NCBI RefSeq assembly: GCF_023101765.2
Contig: NC_064228.1
Coordinates: 5,262,501 to 5,326,500, forward strand
Direction: 5' to 3'
From: Spodoptera frugiperda
Taxonomy: Eukaryota; Arthropoda; Insecta; Lepidoptera; Noctuidae
Length of the DNA stretch: 64,000 nucleotides
Shown here: positions 15,101-30,100 of the stretch, piece after piece
How positions within the stretch are numbered: the stretch's first letter is position 1
Layout of the letters: each line of letters begins with the position of its first letter
Made by a program: the position numbers and the translations under genes
Notes under the pieces: model-generated
What the model was told of the DNA's origin: nothing
Database searches by the model: none
Seen by the model: the letters and a program-made list of their open reading frames with translations, nothing else

Positions 15101-18100
15101 TTACCTGGTGTATTCAAGTATGATTTAAAAACATCATGCCAAATGAATAACTGTTGTTTAATGGTGACTACGGAAAAATCGTTGATGATTCTACAGTAAC
15201 AAAAATGTTGTCCTATTTTCAGATTTATCTTAATGAAATATCACTTTTGACTGATTATTCATGTGATTCACACAAAAATATTTTTGTTGCAGGCCTTTAA
15301 TAAAGCTGGTAGACCGACTGCTCCTGGTCGGAATGATGCGCGACGAAGATGTTGAGAAGCTGCTCATCATGACCAACCCTGAGACGTGGGACCCTTCGTT
15401 TGATAAAGGTAATATTATAATTCAGATTAAAGATTTTTTGCTTTATATCACCTCTGTAGTATCACCAATTTGGTATTCTATAATAGGGTAGATGACTAAT
15501 TTTTATTTCAATGTCCGTCTTGTAGATTATTTTAAAATAGACACGTATTTTTTTACAAAAACAAATATTTTCTTATTATATCGTTTTATGTAAGTATTTA
15601 AAATAAAAAAAAAATCCTATCTAATATTTTTTCATTATCTAACTGACGGACTAAATACATTTTGCATTTGCTTACCCCGTCATTATCCCTATTTTCTGAT
15701 GTATAAATATAAATCTATTATAGAATTAATGGTCTCATAATACAGAAATGTTATCTTTCCTTGTAATACTGATCTCATAATTATTTCAGAGGGTAAAGAC
15801 GAACACCGCAAAGGACTGCTTCACATGAAAATGGCCGAAGGTGCGAAGTTACAGATGTGTTACTTACTGCAGCATCTGAACGACATACAACTGCGACACA
15901 GGGTCGAAGCTATCATCGCGTTCGCGCACGACTTCGTTGGTGATCTACAGACTGATCAGTTGAGGTAAATTGACAATTATTTTCTATATCTCGTAATAAA
16001 CTTGGCTGATCGGATGCGACTACGAAAAAATTTAAAAAGATCCGTATCATTGCTTAGTCTAGGTGAAAACGAGGCCAAACGCCGAACCTATACCAATAAA
16101 ATAATGGTAACAATTGGACTAAAAGGCATTACTAACGTCATAGAACTTGTAAAAATATTACTACAACCCCGTGTACATTGGAGACATGTCATCTTAAGGT
16201 TCAAAATGGTGCTTAGTATAATTATGGTGTCAAGGTTAATCGAGTATGAGACTTTTGCAATAAAATTAAATAAGATTTCTATCGAAAACACTTTTATTAG
16301 AAAAACGTAGAACAATGATCGACAATGGTAAAATCAGATGAAAGATAGATGCCAACAAACACGCCACCTGTGGCCATATTTAGAAGTAACTCAAAGAGAC
16401 CTATACCTAAATTTATTCAAACTCAATGAAGCTCACTCTCAGTTCTTATTATGAGACTATAAATGAATATATGTTTCCAGACGTTACACAGAGATCAAGC
16501 AGTCAGACCTGCCCAGTGCGGTGGCTGCTAAGAAGACCAGGGAGTTCCGTTGTCCGCCCAGGGAACAAATGAATGCCATTTTGAGTAAGTGACAAGATAT
16601 TGAAATGTCTAAAGTAATTGACTAACGAATTTACGACCGAAGACATAGAAGACGGCAACAGGGGCCTTAGTCCGAGTTTGCTTTATGTTTAACGCGATTA
16701 AAATGAGAGCGGTGCTCTGATTGTTTGGTTAATTGCAACCGGCCAATCACGGCGCCAACCAACACGATCATTTCGATCTCGTTCAACGTAAATGTCTCGC
16801 ATTTGATTTTCGCATAGAATAAGGGGGGGGGGATTTAAAGGTTGTTAGGGAATCGGGCATTGGGAAGGGGGATACACACAACGAAATACAACGCATGCTT
16901 TGTTTCACGTCAGTTTTCTGTGAGGACGTGGTATTACTCTGGTCGTTTCGAAACAACGAAAAATGGCTTTCCCACACTTAAGGATATAACGAAACGAAGC
17001 TTGACCTTGAAATCTATATAAAATTTGTTATATCTGTAACACACGTTATTGCTCTATAATGATTGTTTAAGTGGTACATTAATTAATTTAACTATTATCT
17101 TCTCTTTTCTCCCTCAAGGTTTCAAGCACCTGGAAGAAGAAGACAAGGAGAACTGTCCATGTGGAGAGGAGCTGATCGCCCGGATGAACGAGTTCCACGA
17201 GAGTCTGATGGCGCATGTCTCGCTTAATGCTCTGCAGGAGCCTGATGGCACGGTCAGTACTTACTAGTTGTTATTTAAACGAAATTAATAGTAATCAAAA
17301 GGTCATCACCCCAAGGTTGACTGGTAGAGAATGCTAAATTGGCATTAAGTCCACCTTTGTATGATTGTACATAAAGTGTAAAATAAAAAACTTAAATAAA
17401 AAAAGCAACTCAATATTTAGACGCTCTCAAGAATAGTTTGTTCTATATCGTCACCCCTTTTACCCCCGAAAGGGATAGAGGAAGGGGTAGGCAGTGGTAA
17501 ACATAACGGCACGTAATACCACTATATAATGTACACCCACTTTTCACCATTTGTGTTATAAGCAATAGAGGTTGAGTCTATTGCCATTTCGCAGACTTTT
17601 TCTTTCTCTTTAAACTAAGGTTGACTGATATAAAATGCCATATGGCATTAAGTTCGTCCTATGCACCACTACTTTATTATATTGTGTACATTAAAGATTA
17701 AATAAATAAATAAGTTTGCCTAAAATGAAATTACAGCATGGTAGAAAAAACGGGTTGCCACCACCACTCTTTGCCTGGGTATCGTAAGCAACACTGCATA
17801 CTTAACAATAATATTATTTTTACAGGAGAACCAAGAACCTGAAGCGAAGCCGGGTGCGTTTGGCAAGCTGTATAACATCATTAACACTGTGAAGGAACTT
17901 GAAGAAGAACCTAAGGTAATTTATAACCTTAAAATAAATAAAGATGAAAAAATATCCCAATCTTAAGTAAAGAACAATAAATGGGAGCCAATTTTAGCAT
18001 TAACTTCAGAAATAAGTAAATTTTAACGAGTTTTTTTTTTATGGTATAAGCCGGTAAATGAGCAGATAGTTTACCTGATAATAAGCAATTGCCGCCGCCC

Positions 18101-21100
18101 ATGGACACCCGAAACATCAGAGTTGCCAATTTAAACTAATTTTGAATTTTATTTTACCATCTCGAAAATGGATAAATACAAGCTCTTTATAAGTTTTTAA
18201 ACTGACATGGTCACTAACACTAGAATTGAAACTTAAACCGAGATATTTACCATGTTTTTTAATATTTATGAGTTTCCAATATTTCGGCACTGTTGCAAGC
18301 GCCATGATCACGGATAAACTTGCTTAACTGGTTTAAGTTTCAATTTTAATACAAGCTCTTTGTTTAAAGTACTTTTAGGACACCAAAAACTGCGCCTATT
18401 ACTCCTAATCTAAACTCCTGAGAAAACCTTATCTAAACTAGCTGTCTACTTTCCCAGGCTATCGACGAGCCTCCAAAGAAGACTCCAGAAGAGAAGTTCC
18501 GTAAGGTCTTAATCCAGACCATCGTCAACTGGGCTGAGGAGTCGCAGATTGAGACTCCTAAACTAGTCAGAGAAATGTTCAGGTAAGTTCCGTTAAATAT
18601 ATTTATATACAACTGTAATATATACATACGTCAATAAATTGTAGATCTGCGACTGCATAGTCAGAGGCTGATCAACTGGATGTTACGTAATCGCGGGCAT
18701 GTTCGCGGGTTCGATGCCCGCAAGAATTATTTTTTTATGTAATCTACTGTTTTTCGTGTCGGTAATCTTTGTAGGTTATGCTTGTAAAAGCACCTGTGAC
18801 TTTTTTTTTATGGTATAAGTCGGTAAACGAGTAGAAGGATCACCTGTTGGTAAGAAATCGCCGCCCATGCACACCCGAAACACAAAAGGTGTTACAAGTG
18901 CTTTGCTGATCTTTTGGGGTTAGGAATTTTAGGGTAATTGGGCCTCCGATAACCTCACTCACACACAATGCCAGCGTTGTTTCACGTCAATTTTCTTTGA
19001 CGCCGCGGTATCAATATTGTTAGAATACATGAAGTTTTTTCAGTTCCGTAATTGATCTAAATTCTAACAAAAATCATTTTTCTACAGTCTCCTAGTCCGC
19101 CAATACGACGCAGTAGGTGAGCTGATCCGTGCCCTGGAGAAGACGTACGTCATCAACGCGAAGACCAAGTTGGACGTGGCGGAGATGTGGGTCGGACTCA
19201 GCCAGATCCGAGCGCTGCTGCCGGTACAGATGAGCCAAGAGGAAGAGGAACTCATGAGGAAGAGGCTTTGGTGAGGAGATTATAATATAACTATATTGCA
19301 CAACTTGATTCCCCCTAGTCCCTTTTATCATCGAACGACACAAGACAATCGGCGAGGCGTCACCGTTTCATGGTAGATATCCCACCCACTCGCACGAAGC
19401 GCTTCGCTTCAAGCTTCCTTGTGCGAACTGCTAGGAAGTGGAACTCCTTGCCGGAGTCTGTGTTTCCTGATGGGTATAACCTGGGTGTCTTCAAAGCCCG
19501 AGTGACTAGGTTGCTTATGGGCAGACGTGCTCCATCGTAGGCCGCATCATCACTTACCATCAGGTGAGATAGTGGCCAAACGTCGACCCATTAAACTCCC
19601 GTGCCCCCAGATAATATAACTTAACGTTGTGTCTTTTTATCCTCGAGGGAATAGGTGGAGATTAGATAACCGGCTGCAGCACAACGTGTAGTGCTTTTGA
19701 TCCCGCACGGAGCAACTCTGTGTGATCCACAAATTGTTGTTTCGGGTTTGGGTGTCATGTGTTTTTGAAGTTATATGTTTACACAGAAGAAAATCCTAGT
19801 GTGGCACACACACAGGTCTAAAATTATAACGATGTACACATATATATTTTTTATGGTATAAAGCCCAGCAATACTGAAATAGGGTTGTTATTCAGCAGAC
19901 CCAATTACAAACCGAACAAAAAGGCTGAATTTTCTGGAGGAATATTACTACTACAGAAAAAATGTACTTCTTAAATCTAGTATATTATTATATAATCTCA
20001 ATACATAGGTACTTATGATTGAAAAGCTAAGTGCCTTTTGAAGGTTTCTCCCCGTCATCAAAAAAGAGTCCATATGATTTCTTTTGTTTACAGGAAACTC
20101 GTCAACAACCACACATTCTTCCAGCATCCAGACTTGATAAGGTAAATATATTTTAACTTCTATTAAGTTACCTACTTCTTAAATTAATTCTACCAAGGTA
20201 TAAACTTCTTTAATTTAATCAATAATTTAATTTTTTACCCACATTAGTTCATGACATTACTTGCATCAGCATTTTAAACTAAAAAAAAAAAGAAATGTAA
20301 TATGTAAAGGTTGAGGGAGTGAATTGACTAAATAATTATGTATTTTATAATGATCGTTTTAATTATCTCTTGACTCTTGTACATAGATTTATAACAATAT
20401 ATACTTAAAGAAACCCACTCGGCGCGCGGCAGGAGCGTACGTGCGCTCGGTCGTACAGTAGTCGCGTCACTGGCGGTTAGGGGCGGTGGCGGCGCGGGCG
20501 CAGACTCGTGCCGAACGTCGAGTTAGGGATGGGGTGTACGCGGACTCACTAGTCTTACTAATGCGTGCTATAAACTGTTCAAATCTATTATGTTTAATGA
20601 ACCCCTTCCCCCCTCCCCCCTAGAGTGCTCCGCGTGCACGAGAACGTGATGGCGGTGATGATGAACACGCTGGGCCGGCGTGCGCAGGCGCAGTCCGACG
20701 CACAGCCCGCCTCGCCGCCCGTCGCTGAGGATAGTAAGGAGAAGGTAAGGGGATCTGTTGTATTATAGTTAGTATGTTTTTAAGGAATAAGAAGGAGTGA
20801 TGGACCGAGTATATATTAATATAATTATGACGTAATTACTTAACTTTTTTTCATGAACATAGCGTAACCTAAAGAAACACAAAAAATCTGTGACTTTTGT
20901 TTTTAGAAATGCTCAATCATTTTCTCATTTAATAGGGGACGAGCCTATTCCCATACCTATACCATTACACAATGCAGACTCTGTACTTTTACTTATAACT
21001 GTGAGAAACCGAAAAAACTCTTTATTTATCATCATATATCTACTATTACAGTTTTACCTAATACGATAGAGAAGTTACTTACATGTAAGAAAGCATAAAA

Positions 21101-24100
21101 ACTAAAAACGTTTTGTCTAAGCAAGAACTTGAACCCGCCGTCATGCTTGATAGTTAATACGACTTGACCAACGAGTCAATTAAATAAATGACCCATTATA
21201 AACCTTCTCAAAAGTCAAAGTCAAAGCATTTATTTCAATTAATCCTAAATTAAGCACTTTGGACACGTGAAATAAAATTGAATTATCCGTCAATAATTAT
21301 ACATCATGTGTTTCCCCCAGGACACATCCCACGAGATGGTGGTAGCGTGCTGTCGCTTCCTGTGCTACTTCTGCCGCACCGGGCGACAGAACCAGAAGGC
21401 CATGTTCGACCACTTCGACTTCCTGCTGGAGAACTCCAACATCCTGCTGTCCAGACCCTCGCTGAGAGGCTCCACGCCTCTCGACGTGGCGTACTCCAGT
21501 TTGATGGAGAACACTGAGCTGGCTTTGGCTTTGAGGTGAGTTTTAGCTTACTATTATAATAGCAACACCCTCCCGCCTGCAAGCAAAACGCTCGAAGCTT
21601 CTTTTTTTTTTAACATTGCCCCACATTAGGATTTTCTCCTGGGTCGTGGGTACATTTACAAACACACAAGTTCACATGCACATGATACCTGGGTGTCATG
21701 TGTGATCCACAAATTATTGTTTCGGGTCCAGACCCAAAGAGTTGCTTCGTACGGGAATCGAACCCGCTACCCGTTGCGCGGCAGCCAGTTGCCCAGCCAC
21801 CGCACCAACCGTGCAGTCAAAAAGATGTTCCGAGCGTTTTGTTGCGAGTCGTCGTGTGTTGCACCTCGTGCTGCAATAGCACCTATTGCGGGCGGGAGGG
21901 TCCTGCACATCGCATGCTGAAAGTGCATCTACAGGCGGAATGAAAACTAATATTGTATTGTTCGTTAAACGAAACCGAAACGAGAGCGCGCGTTCGGCGC
22001 TCTAATCGGTTAGTTCATTGGAGCCGGCCAATCATTGCGATAATCACTCGTTTCGATCTGGTTTAACGGAAAACAAACTCATACTAAGCACTCTGGACGG
22101 CAAGTCTCTTTAATGTCATAATAATGACTAACATAATTCTGATCATTTTTATTATAATCGAAACAATCACATAGTAAATCAAAAAAAGAATAAAAAGTAC
22201 GGAATTCGATATAACAAACTATGAATAAACCAAAGTTTATATATTCAGATATTAAGCAAAACTAAGCTCTATTTCAAGAACCAAAAAAACCTACGAAATA
22301 AATAGCACATTTACTTAGTTTCAAAAACGAATATTTACAAAATAATTCTACCTTTCCAGAGAGCACTACCTAGAAAAGATAGCAGTGTACCTGTCTCGTT
22401 GTGGACTGCAGAGCAACTCGGAGCTGGTCGAGAAAGGGTACCCAGACCTTGGGTGGGATCCAGTCGAGGGTGAACGTTATCTGGACTTCTTGCGGTTCTG
22501 TGTCTGGGTGAGTTTCAACTTATGTGTCTTTAATAGGCATATTTCCTCCTAGTCAAATTCAATACTTTTTTCGAAACGTCAAAAATGATATTTTCTATGA
22601 AGTTTGTATTTTGAAATAGTCTATGATGACGTCATAAGTTTTTGACGTCAAATAGCAAACTTATTTCTAGAAATGCAGCTAGTAAAAATCGAAAATTAAG
22701 TAGTTCATCAAATTTATGAATGAGAGTGTAAATTTTTTTTGAATATTTTATTGTATTGAAAAGTTGTAATAATTTATTTTTGACCCAGTCATCATCGCTA
22801 TTATGTTTATTTTAGGAGGGTCCTTAGTATCAATACAAATGTCTACTAAAGGATATAAATCGATGACAGCGCTACTTTATTTAGAATAAAATACGTATAG
22901 AAGTAAAAAAAAATGTTTCCACTTTTCAGTACAATAAAATATTTAAAAATTATCACAGTTATAGTAATAATTCATTAAACAATGTCTCGTTTTCAAATTT
23001 TTTTTTTTTTTTACGAAAAAAGGACGATTTCATAAATGCGCGATTGTTTTCGAGGAATCCTCGATCTTTTTCGAGTAAGAAAAAAATTACGTTTTCATAT
23101 TTTAAAAAGTATCACAGAATTATTATAATTCATTGAATGATGTTTCGTTATCATAATAAGTGCGATTTCATAAATATTTGACGCAAAAAAAAAAATTTTA
23201 ATACCTAATTTCTTGCTTGTCTATTTCTAGGTTAACGGTGAAAGCGTAGAAGAGAATGCGAACTTAGTGATTCGTCTCCTGATCCGTCGCCCAGAGTGTT
23301 TGGGTCCCGCCCTCAGAGGAGAGGGCGAGGGTCTACTGAAGGCCATCGTGGACGCCAACAAGATGAGTGAGAGGATCGCAGACAGGAGGAAACTGAGGGA
23401 AATGGAGCAAGAAGGTGACGTTAATGTGAGTACAGCAAAGTATTAGCTATCTCTTCTAGATACCAGACATCCCAAACCGAACTATCATTTTATTCTAACA
23501 AAAGTTTTCGGATAGTGCTCGATTGTTTTCGAGGAACCCAAGATACTTTTCGAGAAATGCTCGATTGTTGTCGAGGAATCCTCGATTTTTGTCGAGGAAT
23601 CCTTGATCGTTTTCGGGTAATGCGCTATTGTTTTCGAGGAACCCCGATCGTTTTCGAGGACTCCTCGATTGTTTTAGAGGAACCATCGATCGTTTTCGGG
23701 TATTGCTCGATTGTTTTCGAGGAATCATCGATTGTTTTCGAGTTATACTCGGAACGCGCTTGGTAAAGCAAATCTAAGGGTACAGATTTCTTTAAATCAC
23801 CTCTCAACCAACCAACCAAGCATTGTTCACTTATTTAGCCCTGAACTGTTTCTTAAAATAGTATTGTCCCCCCTCCCTCAGTTCAGCCACCCCCTACCGG
23901 AGTCGGACGAGGACGAGGACTACATCGACACGGGCGCCGCCATCCTCAACTTCTACTGTACGCTCGTCGACCTGCTGGGCCGCTGCGCGCCTGACGCCGG
24001 CGTCATTGCACTGGTCAGTGGGTTTTCAACGTTATTGTATGTGTTTTAGAGTTCATATTGGTATATCATGATTATACTTGGGTTTAAGCTTAGTTGGAAG

Positions 24101-27100
24101 ATACAAATGCCATCGACGCAGCTGATGCGATAAACTATGTATAATTGCTAAAGAATTGTTTTGTTTTTCTTTATCTAAATAAAAAAGTTTGTCCTTATAT
24201 GTGAAATATCTTTTATCTGTTAATTTTTCTTAACAAACTATTTTGAAACACACTTGCACACTGAACAACTGTGCAAAGCGCTGTGTCTTTACTAAGGACG
24301 GTGATTTTATTTTTGTTAGTCAGTAAAAGCTAAGTCCTTTCCACCAGGCTCTAACTATCTTTAGATTATTTCAACCGTATTAACTATTTCATTCTAATTT
24401 TAGGGCAAGAACGAGTCCCTCCGAGCCCGCGCTATCCTCCGTTCCCTAGTACCCCTGGAGGACCTGCAGGGAGTGCTCAGTCTGAGGTTCACACTCAACA
24501 ACCCTGCTGCCGGAGAGGAGAGACCTAAGTCTGGTAAATATTGACTACAAAATGTTTATATTTTTTCTTTCTTTATTGTGTTAGTAGTGTTTACATGATT
24601 TTTTTTTTTTGCTCTAGACTCACAAATTATGCAAGTCACGATTTTATCCCTAAAGGGGTAGGCAGAGGTGCACATGTCGGCACATTTTTCACTATTTGTG
24701 TTATAAGTCTCATGTAATAGGGGGTGAGCCTATTGCCATATACTGTGCTACTACTGAGAAATGTTTGGCCCAATAATATTAAGCCCGACCCAGGCATCGA
24801 ACACGACATCCCTTGTCCGGCAGTCGCACTTGTAACCACTCGACCAACGAGGCAGTCTCACAATCAATATGACATAATGCTATGTAACTTTTTAACGACA
24901 TTTAACGACTTCTCCATGTTTCTCCAACAGACATGCCATCGGGTCTGATCCCCGGCCACAAGCAGAGCGTGGGCCTGTTCCTGGAGCGAGTGTACGGCAT
25001 CGAGACACAGGAACTGTTCTACAAACTGCTCGAGGAAGCATTCCTACCTGATCTCAGGGCTGCTACTATGCTGGATAGGGTGAGTTTTGAAACATACCTA
25101 TAACTCAATACTGTAAAACGGGGTGAATAGGGATGGACAGGTGAATAGGGACAGAAGAGGGGTGAATAGATACTATGAAGAATTTCTCTATACCTATTCA
25201 CCCCTCTTCTGTCCCTATTCACCTCTCGTTCCCTATTCACCCCTTTTTACGATACTAACAAAGAATCATCACTTTTTAATCCCATAGGTAATTTGCCATG
25301 TAACAGCCACTTTTCACAAGTAGTTTTAAGAGTCCCATGTAAGTTTGTAAGACAAAGTGGGTGAAGCGGCTAGCAGAAGCTAGTCTTCTATAGTATGGAG
25401 ATCACTCATATGATTTAAATGAAACTACAAGTAATACTCGTCCACAGAAACATAATTCAACTAAATATTTCAATGAAAACCGACAATTTAAAAATTAAAA
25501 TTTTCAAACTATATTAATAATGAAATTAATCAAGTATTAAATTCTGCGGGATTAGCTTTATGTTCCTTGACCTTGACCACAAAAGAGCTGTAATGTTGTA
25601 AGGTTGACTAGGAATGTTACGGGCATGTGACGTGGCTGTTATAATACCGTATTTGCAAAGACTGTTCAAATTAGCTCAAAGATAATAATTCACTTTTTGG
25701 CTTGACTACTGGGCCTGTAACGATCATTTTTCGTATACTGTCAGCCAGAATGATAACAAACATGTGGTTTAAATTAAGTCATAATTTTTCTTATATTGTC
25801 AGCCAAATATGTGGTTTAAATTATGTCATTAGAGGTCTGTCCACACGATGTATAAATCTTAAAATGCTCTCTACTTCACCAGAACGACGGCTGCGAATCG
25901 GACATGGCTCTCTCGATGAACCGCTACATCGGCAACTCGATCCTGCCGCTGCTGATCAAACACGCGTACTTCTACAACGAAGCTGAGAACTACGCCAGTC
26001 TATTGGACGCTACGTTGCATACTGTTTATAGGTAAGTAGAATACAAAATACGACCTACAAACCTTCAAGAAAAGAGCGTACTCCTTTTTAAGTCTTTGAC
26101 TGCCAATAGAAAACTGTTGAAGGCAAATCCTCCGCTAAACCACGGCGTTCAATGTTTTAAAGGCAATTGTGGATGTCCATTGGGGGCGCTGATCGCTTAC
26201 CATCAGCTGACCCGTCTGCTCGTTTGCCTCCTATTTCATAAAAAAAAGAAGAAATAATGTTCCTTTAAAAAAGTATTTATAGACTAACGGAGGACTATTC
26301 AGCATTGCCCAAGGATACCTGTACCATCAAAGGAGATATACAACTGCCTCCGAGGCCTTTTGGGTGGGGAGATTGTTTTCCTGTTACCCCTGCGTAAATA
26401 AATATTATAGAGTCATACAAGATATATTCGTTACTTGTCTCAAAACATAAATTTCTTTAGAAAAAAAAAGAGCATAAAACTTTAATTTGGTGTCCAGCCC
26501 ATTCCATAACACCATCAAAGTTAAAACTAAACCTCAAAAAACATAAAAAAAAATCTAAGCCATATAAGTATAAACCTTACTCTCCTTAACATAAAATGCA
26601 CTTTTCCTCACCAGGTTATCCAAGAACCGCATGTTAACCAAAGGCCAACGTGAGGCAGTGTCCGACTTCCTGGTCGCCCTGACATCGGCCATGCAGCCTT
26701 CCATGTTGCTGAAACTTCTCAGGAAACTGACTGTGGACGTGTCCAAGCTTTCCGAGTACACGACTGTCGCTCTTAGGGTGAGTTGTTTAAGGCGTATATT
26801 TGCTTGGCTAGGTGTTTTTGAAGTGGTAGAAAGAAATCTACTACGCTTCTATAATCACAATTAAAAGAAAGATTTTTATAAGACTCGTTCCAGAAAATTG
26901 TGGCGATAAAAAAAATCTTACTTAAAATTCTGATTCAAGAATCGAACTCGAGACCCTTCACAGTTGCACTTTAACTACATTACATACATACGACGTTCAT
27001 CAGGCAATCTTATTTTGTAATACAAAAAAACAAATCAACATCAATCAGCTGTTTATTTTTAAAATTCTCAACTAATTTCAAGCCACACCGGGGCTCACAA

Positions 27101-30100
27101 TAACCAAACTAATTACCCGATACATTTCAGCTTCTAACCCTTCACTACGAACGTTGTGCCAAGTACTACGGCAGTACAGGAGCCGGCCAGGGTGTGTACG
27201 GTGCATCATCAGACGAGGAGAAGAGGCTCACCATGATGCTGTTCTCTAATATCTTCGATTCCCTCAGCAAGATGGACTATGAACCTGAACTCTTTGGCAA
27301 GGCGTTGCCTTGTTTGATTGCTATTGGTATGTATAAAATTGGTTTATTAAATGCCTCAATATCTTATACTTAATTTTAGAACTTGAGAGGGGTAATTTAC
27401 CATGTTTACCTATTTGTATGAGTTTCCGATTAACAACAAGTTCTAATATTAGTGTTAGTTACCATGTCAGTTTAAAAACTTACATCTTATACTTAATCTG
27501 AGGAGAAGTGAGACAACCCCAACAAAAGTGATATTAACCACTTACTAAGGCTGTTTTGATCACTTGTGTTATATAAATGTAAGAGACTAAGTTAAATGTT
27601 AAAGAAAGTTTTTTTTTTATAATTATTGTAATTTGGTAAAATGTCCATAATATGTTACTGTTTCATGCGAAATTCAAAGAATATGTTAAAATTTAATAAG
27701 CCTTTCCTTCTATTTTGTTTGTTAAAAAATGCTGCCCCACACTATGATTTTCTCCTGTGTCGTGGGTGCGTTTACAAACATACAAGATATGTATTATTTG
27801 ACTTTCAGGATGTGCTTTACCACCCGACTATTCGCTGTCCAAGAACTACGACGATGAATTCTACGGCAAAGAACAAGTAGCTGGTAAGTAAAATCGAATT
27901 AAGTTTTTGCTGGCGCTCCAATGTAACCAAAGCCACTTTAGTTAAAGTCGAGTCAAAGGCAAATCATTTATTCTAATTAAACCATAAATTGGTACTTGTG
28001 ACTTTTGTCTGTCAGTTTGTGCGTCAGTAAGACTATATGTGTCTAAAGTGTAGCTTCGAATGGAGAAAAACGAGCAAGTAACTCAAATCGGTACTCTTTT
28101 TAAAAAAAATAATACATGTTTACAATTCCTCTAAAGTCTAATACATTCTATACTGTCAAAGTCAAAATCAAAGTATTTTTATTTCAATTAAACCATAAAC
28201 TGACACATTTGAAACGTCAAAATAGTTATCCGTCAGTGAAGCTTAATATTCACCCCCAAAAAGTAATTTCCTACAAAGAAACTAAACATTAACACTTATT
28301 CCTAAATTCCAGGTGACCTAGACAATCCTCAGTACGATCCTCAGCCGATCAACACATCATCAGTAGCTCTGAACAACGACTTGAACACAATAGTCCAGAA
28401 ATTCTCTGAACATTACCACGACGCCTGGGCTTCTAGGAAGATCGAGAACGGATGGGTCTATGGGGAAGGATGGTCTGATAGCCAGAAGACTCATCCACGA
28501 CTGAAGCCGTATAATATGCTTAATGATTATGTGAGTAGAGTTTAATCTTGATTGGGGGCTTATTAAATAAATTGTGTAAAATGACGTCGTTTCCACAAAG
28601 GTTTAAGTTATAAAAATGCCATTATTGAGAATTTTTTAATGTATAAAACCAGATATTTCGAGTACTATGTCTAACTAAAGGGTTGACGATGTAAGAATAA
28701 TTTAACTTAAATTATTCACGTCGAATATCCGAGAGAACCTCTACTAGTTTCAAGTTAGACCAGGACTCATATTAATGAGTTGTGTAGTATCATTCCACGC
28801 ATAATATCGACAGTTGAGAGGCTAATTGATTTAAGAGATATATTTGCGATATTGAGTTATATATACATCATTCGATGGAGAAAAAATCTATGATTCCGAA
28901 TATGTATATAAATTAATATCACAAAAAAGATCACTTCAATCAATTATCCTTTCAACCATCGATATCATGTTTTATCTTCTTTTATGATAATTACAGGAAA
29001 AAGAGCGTTACAAGGAACCAGTGCGAGAGTCTTTGAAAGCCCTTCTAGCCATCGGATGGTCAGTGGAACATTCAGAAGTGGATATACCCAGCACCAACCG
29101 TAGTTCTATGAGGCGGCAGTCCAAATCGGGAGGCGTAAGTTGTATACCATAGTATGATTATAAACTTAATTGTTTTGGTGTAAGGTTGAAAATCTATTGA
29201 AGAAAACGTGATTTGTTTTTTGGTTAGTTAAGCTGTGCGATTGGTAACTTTATGGTCTTGGCATAAGGTTTAAAGTTCTTTCAAGAAATTTCAGTAATGG
29301 TGAGATCAAATAGGTTATTTAATGTAAACTTCTGTCTCCATAATTTGTTGCGTGAACAGCTGTTCTCAACGGATCTATAAATATATATTTTTTATGGAAC
29401 AAGCCGGTAAACGAGCAAACGGATCACCTGATGGTAAGCAATTGCCGCTGCCCATGGACTCTTGTAACACCAGAGGTGTTACAAGTGTATTACCGGCCTT
29501 TTGGGGGTTGTTGGGGAATCGGGGATTGGTAAAGGGGAGAATTGGGCCTCCTGTAACCTCACTCACACAACGAAACACAACAAGCGTTGTTTCACGTCGG
29601 TTTTCTGCAAGGCCGTGATATCACTCCGATCGAGCCGGCCCATTCGTGCCGAATCATGGCTCTCCCACACTTATTATGTAAATTAACTATAAATATGAAT
29701 AAATAAATATTGTTATTGCGCATGCTCCCCAAAGGACGATAAACCCAAGGAAACTCCGGTATACCTTCGCTTTAATTGTATTCTTTATAAAACTATGTTT
29801 ATAAACACCAAATATTTGTTTGTACGCACTTATTGATTGGCATGGGAAGCATTTTTCCATTTTTACGCATTTTGAAAATGATAAATTATACAAGTTTCGA
29901 AGTTTGAACACTTATTACTTATTTTAGTCATCCTATTAAGTATTGAAGTTTTTGAATTAATTTAATGTCTTTTTAATTTGAATTACAAGCCAATTGCAAT
30001 GATAGGATTCATAACCCTGTAACCGCCCAGTTAAATATAAATTACCGTGCCCCTAGCACGTGGCTACAAACCAAAAATAATATATCGACACTAAATAAGG

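Noticed and set aside
16002..16310. 102-codon frame in intron 19
   Set aside because: No similarity to RyR or other proteins I know, AT-rich codon use, overlaps an opposite-strand frame of similar length.
23495..23819. Open frames on both strands (64-83 codons) with repeated Phe/Leu/Glu or Ser/Lys/Thr motifs
   Set aside because: A 21-bp minisatellite keeps both strands open; no start context or splice support.
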